From: an uncultured Bryobacterales bacterium
GTDB lineage: Bacteria; Acidobacteriota; Terriglobia; Bryobacterales; Bryobacteraceae
Direction: 5' to 3'
NCBI GenBank assembly: GCA_937959285.1
Contig: CALGAR010000114.1
Span: 1 to 8,666, forward strand
Length of the DNA: 8,666 nt
Part shown: piece after piece, positions 1-5,900 of the stretch
Layout: each line of letters begins with the position of its first letter
Position numbering within the stretch: the first letter of the stretch is position 1
The notes under the pieces: model-generated
Told to the model about the DNA's origin: nothing
What the model saw: only the letters and a program-made list of their open reading frames with translations
Databases searched by the model: none
Position numbers and translations under genes: made by a program

Positions 1-1
1 C

Positions 2-277
2 TTCGGCGACCGTTTCGGCCGCGGCTTTGAATTTCCCCGAGAGCGGCGGGAGCAGGCTCTTGGCTCGGGCGTCATTGTCAGCCCGGACGGCTACATCCTT
101 ACCAATCATCACGTCATCGACGGCGCAACGGATATCCGGGTCTCGCTCTCCGACAAGCGCGAGCTGAAGGCGAAAGTCGTTGGCTCAGACCCGAAGACGG
201 ACATCGCCGTCCTGAAGGTAGAGGAAAAGAATCTGCCGTGCTGCTGCCTCTGCACTCAACCGGTCTACCAGGGCTGA
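2..277 (+). pseudogene. HtrA/DegP-type serine protease, front part only, 3' end lost
   Basis: The plus-strand frame enters from the left edge and reads as the start of a trypsin-like HtrA (Do/DegP) protease, a periplasmic enzyme that degrades misfolded envelope proteins. Visible marks, numbered from the first codon in the window: GSGVIVSPDGYILTNHHVI around residues 21-39 with the catalytic His at 37, and GSDPKTDIAVLKV around 61-73 with the catalytic Asp at 67. Similarity continues through KNLP (residue 79, base 238). After that the reading becomes a cysteine-rich tail that looks foreign (CCCLCTQPVYQG) and stops at 275-277. The GNSGGP box with the catalytic Ser and the PDZ domains are absent, so the product cannot be an active protease. 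The real start lies outside the window. The family call is firm; that the break is a genuine genomic rearrangement rather than an assembly fault is inference. Confidence 0.75.
230..250. other. Probable rearrangement breakpoint between two gene remnants
   Basis: Protease similarity on the plus strand ends at about 238, and similarity to the minus-strand remnant begins at about 240. Both genes lack their 3' halves and face each other tail to tail with almost no spacer. I see no inverted terminal repeats or target-site duplication that would point to a transposon. The site fits a deletion or inversion joint, or an assembly join. Confidence 0.4.
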
Positions 278-832
278 GTCCCACATTTTTTGTCGGCAAG
301 GGCATCGTAGAGTTTCGCCCAGACTCCAGCTTGACTTGGTTGCGCGTTTCCGAGACGGAGGTCGAGCATTACTGTCTTGCACCCTGAGATACGGTTCTTA
401 TCGCTAATGGTGAGCGCGAGATCGAGAGCGCGTTACCACACCTTCACGGCGATGACGGGTTCTTTGTACCGCTTGTGCGTGACCCCATGGAGGTAAGCAT
501 CGATTGCGCGATACGCCATTTGAACACATGGTGACGCGCCGGTAACTGCCTTTTTCAGGTCCCACGCCACATCTGCGTAGCGCGCGAAGTAGCGGGTGTT
601 GTGTTTCGGCTGATCGTTGCTTCCAGTGATTGATTATCTCCTCGTCGATTTCCGCGATGTCCGGGGCGTAGTAAAGACTGCGTCCTCCTTCATCGCGATG
701 GACATGGGTCCGTAGCTCGTTTTTCAAGGGCTTTCGTCCATCAATCTGAGCGTGAACGCAGATCGTCGCGCCAGCTGGCAGCGATGAACCCTTTGCGCGC
801 CATTTGGATCCAGCCAGCAGCCCGTATCGCAA
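240..832 (-). pseudogene. Frameshifted remnant of a hypothetical protein (DUF7380/DUF4209-like)
   Basis: No intact gene lies here, but one coherent protein can be pieced together on the minus strand by changing frame. One frame gives GRSLYYAPDIAEIDEEIINHW and then HPLLRA, at about 690-585. A second frame continues with YADVAWDLKKAVTGAS and on through AYRAIDAYLHGV from 579 downwards. That frame is broken by a TAA at 433-435, where a GAA codon would be expected (KVW-stop-RALDLALTISD). It then resumes to LYDALADKKCG near 285, and the tail LVDRLSAEAAA near 240-275 is in another frame again. Earlier, around 700, a third frame holds YGPMSIAMKE, so at least three shifts and one nonsense change are needed. 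The pattern of Pro-Leu-x-Arg-Ala-Arg-Tyr-Ala-Asp followed by Trp-Asp resembles, from memory, the N-terminal region of DUF4209-associated proteins (DUF7380). That name is tentative. It lies 12 bases beyond the end of the operon and shows no functional link to it. Confidence 0.5.
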
Positions 833-844
833 GGCGGTAAAGTT

Positions 845-3800
845 TCAGAGCTTTCGCCTCAGCTCCCGGCAGGCGCCAACAAGCACCGGAAGCACCATTG
901 CAATGGCGCACAGCAATGTAACCGGCGGTGCGCTTGCGACATTTGCTAGCTGGGGCGTCGCCAGCCTTCGTTCCTCGATCTTATATCCCGCCACGACGGG
1001 TTTCACAGGAACGGCCGAAGTGGCGCGTGCTGGCTGCCGGCGCGACAGCCGGGCCAATTCGGAGCGCAGTCCGGCTTGGAATGCAGCTGGAGCGCGGCGG
1101 TATTCGGCGGGATTGGGCCGCGTAGCACGTGCGACACGTTCTCCGAAAGCACGCAGTTCCTGTGAACCGAGCCCTGGAATGAGGAAAGCCTGCTCAGCGA
1201 CGAACTGATGGAGCCGCTGATTGCCACACGTATTCGCCGAACAGGAGACACCGTGACGGTTGACCGAGCGCACATAGGTTTCGACGAGCCGGGCTCGTTC
1301 GGCATCAGAGAATCGATAGCTGCCTTGGCGGTCTACTTCGAGCAGCCGGGACACGATCCACTGTTGCGCGAACGGATTCTCTTTCTCGAAAAACTTATCC
1401 ATGTCGAAGCCGTGCTTATCGGCCACGTAGACGTCGTAAGAGTTCTGCCAGAACGTACCGTCCATCTGTTCAGGGCTGGTCGCCTGAAAACCGTAGAGAT
1501 GCTCCAGCTCCTTGAACATCTCGCGCGCGCCGGCGTACCCGGACCGCTGCATTTCTTTCAACCATTTCGGATTCCATGCTCGCGCGTTCAACTCGCGCGC
1601 CAGCCAGGTCTTCATATCAACGAGGGATTCGGCATCGGATTTTCTGAGGTTGTGGATGTAGAACTGCGGCGCCACACCGCCATTCGCCACTTTGGTGGCG
1701 AGGTTCAGCCCTCCAACGTAAGCGTATGTGTCGTCATTGTCGAGCGCGCCGTAGAGGTTGCTGGAGCGACTGAAGAGGACGACTTCATTTCCCTTGAGGT
1801 GGGATTCCAGCGCTTTTGGTGCAGTAGCTCCCCAAGTCTCGCTGGAGAAAGCATAGTTCATGTAGTGGAAAAAGAGTCCGGCGAGTTCCTCCTGCCTACC
1901 GGCATCCTTGCTCTGCTCCACCATGCGTTGGATGCCAATGCCGTAGTGGCCGGGCTTGGTGCCGAAAACGCGCGCACGGGCGATCTTTTCCGCCTGTGTG
2001 CGATCAAGGCCGGACTTTACGAGTGCTTCCGCGATGGCGAGGTCGTTGCGGCTGATGGCATTATCTCCGGCGGATGCAGCCAGACGCGCGGCCCTATCGA
2101 GTAAAAGGACCTTATCGCCGAAGCCATCGCGATAGATGCCGGAAATCGTGAACACAACGTCGATGCGCGGCCGCTTCAACTCGGCATCCGGAATCAGGCG
2201 CAGATCGACAACGACACCGCGAGCATTCCATACCGGCTCAACGCCCATCAAGTGCAGCGCCATCGATTCCATTGCTCCCTGGTGCCTTTCCGTCTCCCCG
2301 TACCAGAGCGACATCGACACCTTGCTGGGGTAACCGCCTTTCTCCTTGCGGTAGCGGGCGAGCATCTGTTCTGCCATCTTGCCGCCGAGTGCCCAGGCGG
2401 CCTTGGTGGGAATAAGAGCAGCGTCGAAGGCGTGCAGATTCCGGCCAGACGGCAGGGCATCGGGAACTTTCATGGGGTCGCCGAGAAGTCCAGTGGGCTG
2501 GTAGCGACCGGACAGGATCAGCGGAAGTGCATCCAGTTCCCTTTGCGGGGACTCCCTCAACCGGCGCAACCACGAAACGGCCTGCGGCAGAGCAGTGAGG
2601 ATCTTGTCGCGGAGAGCGGGCGGATAGTTTCCGTTCACCTGAGGCTGACGACCTTCGTAGATCGCTCCAGCCCATTCGGAGACTTCGCTCTCAAACTGCT
2701 TCCACTCGCTTTCCTGAAACCCGTACTTGAGGAAGTCGGCAATTGCTTCACGCTGTACGGACTCAGAAGGCAGTTGACCAAGGGCGTGAATGCCCGCGGG
2801 GATGGGTCCGTTCTCCACCCCGTGGGCAAAGTCGTGGAGTTGTTCGCGGGCCTCATTCCACGGAGTGCGCTCCCAGTCGATACCCAGTTGCTTATCGAGT
2901 TTCAGGCGGCGCGCTTCAGAGATGATCTCTTGTTTGTATTCAGTGGCAAGTTCAGGGGCGGTCCCTTCCGTCTTTTCGTACTGTTCCAGGAGTTGATGGA
3001 GCTTATCAAACTCCGCCTGTTTCCCACCTGTGACGATGAGAGGCGTCAGGTGACTCATCAATACAGCCGAGCCGCGTCTCTTGGCCTGGATTGCTTCGCC
3101 GCCCCCATCCATGATGTACAGGTAAGGATTGGGAAGATCGCCAAGCAGGACCTGTTCGTGGTCCCATCCGGCGAGTGCGGTCTGCTTTCCAGGGAGCCAC
3201 TCGAGCGTGCCATGCCGGCCAACATGAACGACGGCATCGGCCTGAAATTCGTGACGGTACCAAAGGTAAGCGGCAACGTAGGAGTGAGGAACGGGGGTGA
3301 GTGGATCATGGGCCGTGTCCATTGCCCGTTCGAAGGTGCTGCGGAGGGGCTGCGGACCGACAAAGATATTGCCGAAGCGGACGCCCGGGATGACGAAGTA
3401 TTTCTCCCCATCCCGGGAGGTGATGCACATCAGCTTCGCTTGTTCCGGGGGCCCCCACTCCTTGTTGACAGCATCGCGGAACTGCCGGGGCAATTCACTA
3501 AACCACCGTTTGTACTTCGTCATCGAAACGAGCGTTAAACCGCCACCGTTGACCATTGCTTCCAATTCACCGGGCGCCCACAGCTCCACATTGCGTCCGC
3601 TCTTCTGCAGCATGTTGAGTAGAGTGGCTTCGTCGGGCAAGTCGCTTCCCGTCAGGTAACCCGCTTCACGCAAGCGCCGCAGCATCGCCTCCAACGTTGG
3701 CGGGATGCGTAGATAGCTTGCCCCGAGGTTACCTTTGCCCGGCGGATTGTTGTAGTACAGGATGACGATGCGCTTCTCGATGTTTGGTTTGTCGTGCAAT

Positions 3801-4894
3801 GTAATCCAACGCCGGACGCGTCTCACGAGCGCTTCGACACGTTCAGCGACAGGCCGAGTTGTCGTGCCTCCAGCCGATTCCTCGGATGTGGCGATCAGGA
3901 ACGGTTCGGTGGCCCCGGCTCTCTCCGGTACGTTGAGATACATGGGGATGCGATCGACAGGGAGGCCCTTCACGCTTTCGGTCCACGTCTTGGCGTTTTC
4001 CCTGGTAACGAGCAGATTGATTACATGTGCCTCGTAGCGTTCGAGCGCGGCCACATCCTCAGATTTCAGAATTGTCAGGTTCAGACCGAGAATTACACGG
4101 ACGGGTGACTTGCCATCGACTGTGAGGAAGGGGTCGAGTTGTGAGATGGGCCAGCCGAAGACGGGCACGACGCCAATCCCGGCCTTCTCCAGTGCGGCGA
4201 TCATCGCATCGATGTGAGCCGTATCGCCAAAGCGGACGTTGTTGCTGTAAAACGTGATGGCGACGAGCGGCGCACCAGTAGGGACTCTGCGTTGCTGCTG
4301 GTACCACGCAAGGTAATCCTTCAGCGAGGAGAACTGCCGGGGGCCTCCCGGGGCGGACCACGCTAGCGGATGATAGATGCCCTGGGTGGCCTGAAATTGC
4401 GGGGGATCGATCTTGAGAGTGCGGGTTCCGCCGGCGGCTTTATAGGCCCATGCGAGAAACTCCCCGATGTTGGCCGCGCCGCCGTAGCGCCAATAGAGGT
4501 CGGCTTCCTGAACACGCTTCGCGTCTATCTTGAACGACACGAAGCTCTGGACCACTTCGATAGGAGACGACAGGATCGGTACGCCCCGTTTGTGCGCCTT
4601 CTCCAACTCAGGAGCAAGGAGTCTGCAGGTCTCCCTGCGCTGGAAGTAGAAAAAAATGAGATCGGCCCGGGCGAGTTGGGATGCCGCGTTCGCTTCGTCT
4701 CCGAGTTCGAAGATGACAAGACCGGAACCATGCTTCTTCTCGAAAAGCGCACTTGCCTCCTCGATAACACCCGCATGGCCTGCAAAGACAAGGATCCGCT
4801 TCGGGTCGGCCCCTAACATGGGCAAGGCCGCCAACAGCGTCAGCAGCACCGCAGCCACACTACTTCGAATCGGGAGTCTCGTCTTCTGGCACAT
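845..4894 (-). CDS. Exported, membrane-anchored CobN/HmuS-family tetrapyrrole chelatase
   Basis: A 1349-residue protein of the CobN/BchH magnesium-chelatase large-subunit family, which binds a tetrapyrrole and inserts (or, for HmuS, is thought to remove) its metal. Family motifs run in order along the chain: GYLTGSDLPDE 412-422; HVGRHGTLEWLPGK 557-570 with His557, His561 and Glu565; LPSGRNLHAFD 814-824; SLWYGETERHQGA 862-874; ISGIYRDGF 918-926; RVFGTKPGHYGIGI 975-988; DNDDTYAYVGG 1052-1062; and HGVSCSANTCGN 1214-1225. Cytosolic CobN and BchH lack the two extra ends seen here. The first is a Sec signal peptide (basic start, hydrophobic 11-27, likely cut after Ala29). The second is a C-terminal membrane helix at about 1324-1342, followed by RELRRKL. 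A basic, proline-rich linker (about 1255-1323) precedes the helix. The predicted topology is periplasmic domain out, tail in. The ATG at 4894 is chosen because it gives the full signal peptide; its ribosome site is weak, and it overlaps the preceding gene by 35 bases. Receptor, ExbB-like and DUF2149 neighbours point to a HmuS-type haem or tetrapyrrole demetallation role rather than cobalamin synthesis. Family certain; substrate inferred. Confidence 0.95.
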   Translation of the reverse strand: MCQKTRLPIRSSVAAVLLTLLAALPMLGADPKRILVFAGHAGVIEEASALFEKKHGSGLVIFELGDEANAASQLARADLIFFYFQRRETCRLLAPELEKAHKRGVPILSSPIEVVQSFVSFKIDAKRVQEADLYWRYGGAANIGEFLAWAYKAAGGTRTLKIDPPQFQATQGIYHPLAWSAPGGPRQFSSLKDYLAWYQQQRRVPTGAPLVAITFYSNNVRFGDTAHIDAMIAALEKAGIGVVPVFGWPISQLDPFLTVDGKSPVRVILGLNLTILKSEDVAALERYEAHVINLLVTRENAKTWTESVKGLPVDRIPMYLNVPERAGATEPFLIATSEESAGGTTTRPVAERVEALVRRVRRWITLHDKPNIEKRIVILYYNNPPGKGNLGASYLRIPPTLEAMLRRLREAGYLTGSDLPDEATLLNMLQKSGRNVELWAPGELEAMVNGGGLTLVSMTKYKRWFSELPRQFRDAVNKEWGPPEQAKLMCITSRDGEKYFVIPGVRFGNIFVGPQPLRSTFERAMDTAHDPLTPVPHSYVAAYLWYRHEFQADAVVHVGRHGTLEWLPGKQTALAGWDHEQVLLGDLPNPYLYIMDGGGEAIQAKRRGSAVLMSHLTPLIVTGGKQAEFDKLHQLLEQYEKTEGTAPELATEYKQEIISEARRLKLDKQLGIDWERTPWNEAREQLHDFAHGVENGPIPAGIHALGQLPSESVQREAIADFLKYGFQESEWKQFESEVSEWAGAIYEGRQPQVNGNYPPALRDKILTALPQAVSWLRRLRESPQRELDALPLILSGRYQPTGLLGDPMKVPDALPSGRNLHAFDAALIPTKAAWALGGKMAEQMLARYRKEKGGYPSKVSMSLWYGETERHQGAMESMALHLMGVEPVWNARGVVVDLRLIPDAELKRPRIDVVFTISGIYRDGFGDKVLLLDRAARLAASAGDNAISRNDLAIAEALVKSGLDRTQAEKIARARVFGTKPGHYGIGIQRMVEQSKDAGRQEELAGLFFHYMNYAFSSETWGATAPKALESHLKGNEVVLFSRSSNLYGALDNDDTYAYVGGLNLATKVANGGVAPQFYIHNLRKSDAESLVDMKTWLARELNARAWNPKWLKEMQRSGYAGAREMFKELEHLYGFQATSPEQMDGTFWQNSYDVYVADKHGFDMDKFFEKENPFAQQWIVSRLLEVDRQGSYRFSDAERARLVETYVRSVNRHGVSCSANTCGNQRLHQFVAEQAFLIPGLGSQELRAFGERVARATRPNPAEYRRAPAAFQAGLRSELARLSRRQPARATSAVPVKPVVAGYKIEERRLATPQLANVASAPPVTLLCAIAMVLPVLVGACRELRRKL

Positions 4895-5225
4895 AGACTA
4901 CCGTTCCGTCCGGGAGCTGATATGCAATTCCGAGCCGGGTGCCGGGACCTGCCTTCTTCTCCTCCGTCACCTTCTTGACTTTGATTTTGCGTTTCGTCTT
5001 TTCAATGATCTCCATCTGCCCGGCAGCATTCTTTGTGACGATAGTAAACTCAGAGTGAGGATTCAGAAGTTGCGTGAGGCTGAATGTTTGGATCAGAGCC
5101 ACCATCAGGCCGACGGCGAAGACGATCGATGCATCGAAGAGATTTGCCACACCAGCCAGTGGATCCTCGCGGTGGACGGAGGTCATGGAACTGAGCAGCC
5201 GTTTACGCCGAACGAACGCCTTCAT
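4860..5225 (-). CDS. DUF2149 protein, single-pass partner of the ExbB-like channel (HmuV-like)
   Basis: A 121-residue protein with the DUF2149 signature. A short basic N-terminus leads to REDPLAGVANLFDASIVFAV, and then one membrane helix at about 32-50. A lysine-rich stretch follows at 76-91 (KTKRKIKVKKVTEEKK). The C-terminal hallmark is GTRLGIAYQLPDGTVVYVPE, at 95-114. The likely topology is N-terminus in the cytoplasm and C-terminal part in the periplasm. Members of this family sit between an ExbB/MotA-type gene and a CobN-type gene in several phyla, and HmuV of the Bacteroidota hmu locus belongs here. Their biochemical role is unknown to me. An ExbD-like job is attractive: same topology, and Asp31 stands at the mouth of the helix much as ExbD carries an essential Asp. 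The ATG at 5225 overlaps the preceding stop (ATGA) and has a strong ribosome site; a later ATG (Met14) is less likely. The last 12 codons, including the stop, overlap the chelatase start. Confidence 0.93.
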   Translation of the reverse strand: MKAFVRRKRLLSSMTSVHREDPLAGVANLFDASIVFAVGLMVALIQTFSLTQLLNPHSEFTIVTKNAAGQMEIIEKTKRKIKVKKVTEEKKAGPGTRLGIAYQLPDGTVVYVPEDETPDSK

Positions 5226-5890
5226 AAGGCCTCCCTTCCAGCTGCCTTTGCTGCAACCCCTCTCAGGAGCAGTTCGCTCAAGTTTTCCATCTCCTTCAAG
5301 TCAACGCGGACCCACCGTTCGCGCACGAGGGCGATGACGTAGGAGACGCCGCTCATGACCAATCCGCAGACGACGGCGCCAAAGCCGACAACGAGGTGAT
5401 TCACCATACCGGCGAGGTCTCCACCGAGCAGGGACTGCAGAGCAGGACCGAGAGGAATGATGGTACCCGCGAGACCGAGCATGGGGCCCAGGCGGATCAT
5501 GGCGCGGGTCCGATCAAGGCGGCTGGTAGCCTCGATCTCCTCCCGCTGCAGGACCTCTTCGAGCCAGATGTCAACATTCTCGCGGGATTGCACCTCCGCC
5601 AAACGCCGCTCCACTCTTCCCCAGAATCGCGCCAGAGACGGGGACATACGTGAAGGATCGGCCTCGAAGCGTCCGTCACCGGCGAGCCCGCTGACAAGAG
5701 AGCGGGCGACCACAGCGAGATCGGTGCGAGGTTGTGTCCGGCGGCGCCATATCTGGACTATCATCGCGCCAAGGTCGGCAAGCGCAACGCCGAATAGGAC
5801 TAGCAGAGCGAAGGCGACCGGCCAGAAGAATGCATTGGAGAGCTGATAGAAGAGTTCTGTGACCGAATGATAGAGACTGCCGCCAATCAT
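5222..5890 (-). CDS. MotA/TolQ/ExbB-type proton channel protein (HmuU-like)
   Basis: A 222-residue inner-membrane protein of the MotA/TolQ/ExbB family, whose members pass protons and drive work in the envelope. Three membrane segments are visible: about 21-45 (FFWPVAFALLVLFGVALADL), about 134-155 (LGPMLGLAGTIIPLGPALQ) and about 167-189 (VVGFGAVVCGLVMSGVSYVIA). A charged cytoplasmic loop of about 85 residues separates the first two. The GPxLGLxGT box of the second helix, with the pore Thr at 143, is intact. The third helix has GAVVCGL where ExbB and TolQ usually carry a Thr-containing TTxxGL stretch, so one of the two polar pore positions seems to be missing. The ATG at 5890 is preferred: it lies 10 bases after the receptor stop with a modest GGGG ribosome site, whereas a TTG at 5935 would add 15 unrelated residues overlapping the receptor. 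No ExbD or TonB gene is in the window. The neighbouring DUF2149 protein may be the partner. Confidence 0.93.
   Translation of the reverse strand: MIGGSLYHSVTELFYQLSNAFFWPVAFALLVLFGVALADLGAMIVQIWRRRTQPRTDLAVVARSLVSGLAGDGRFEADPSRMSPSLARFWGRVERRLAEVQSRENVDIWLEEVLQREEIEATSRLDRTRAMIRLGPMLGLAGTIIPLGPALQSLLGGDLAGMVNHLVVGFGAVVCGLVMSGVSYVIALVRERWVRVDLKEMENLSELLLRGVAAKAAGREAL
5230..5235 (-). promoter_or_regulatory. Strong ribosome binding site deciding the DUF2149 start
   Basis: The minus strand reads GGGAGG here, four bases before the ATG at 5225. It is the clearest Shine-Dalgarno sequence in the operon and lies inside the 3' end of the ExbB-like gene. It supports the first ATG over the internal Met14. 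Together with the ATGA stop-start overlap it suggests re-initiation plus fresh ribosome entry for this gene. Confidence 0.7.
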
Positions 5891-5900
5891 GATACCCCGA

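Noticed and set aside
404..832. Intact 142-residue protein on the minus strand
   Set aside because: Only its middle part (GRSLYYAPDIAEID onward to HPLLRA) looks like protein. The coherent signal then leaves this frame, so it is a pseudogene fragment rather than a gene.
833..845. Terminator after the chelatase gene
   Set aside because: The bases just past the stop hold no stable stem followed by a T-run on the minus strand, so no intrinsic terminator can be supported.
1208..2104. Plus-strand open frame of 298 codons inside the chelatase gene
   Set aside because: It is antisense to a region with strong CobN-family motifs (about residues 931-1229). The translation has no recognisable domain and is the mirror of biased codon use in a GC-rich gene.
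2252..3538. Plus-strand open frame of 428 codons inside the chelatase gene
   Set aside because: Longest antisense shadow in the window, but it is opposite conserved chelatase motifs such as HVGRHGTLEW and LPSGRN. No ribosome site, domain or protein-like pattern of its own.
845..4894. Annotation as the cobalamin-biosynthesis cobaltochelatase subunit CobN
   Set aside because: The family is right, but the signal peptide, C-terminal anchor, absence of CobS/CobT or other cobalamin genes, and the receptor/ExbB-like/DUF2149 neighbours argue against a cytosolic cobalt-insertion role.
4656..5342. Plus-strand open frame of 228 codons across the chelatase start, DUF2149 and the end of the ExbB-like gene
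   Set aside because: It spans three well-supported minus-strand genes and has no recognisable features.
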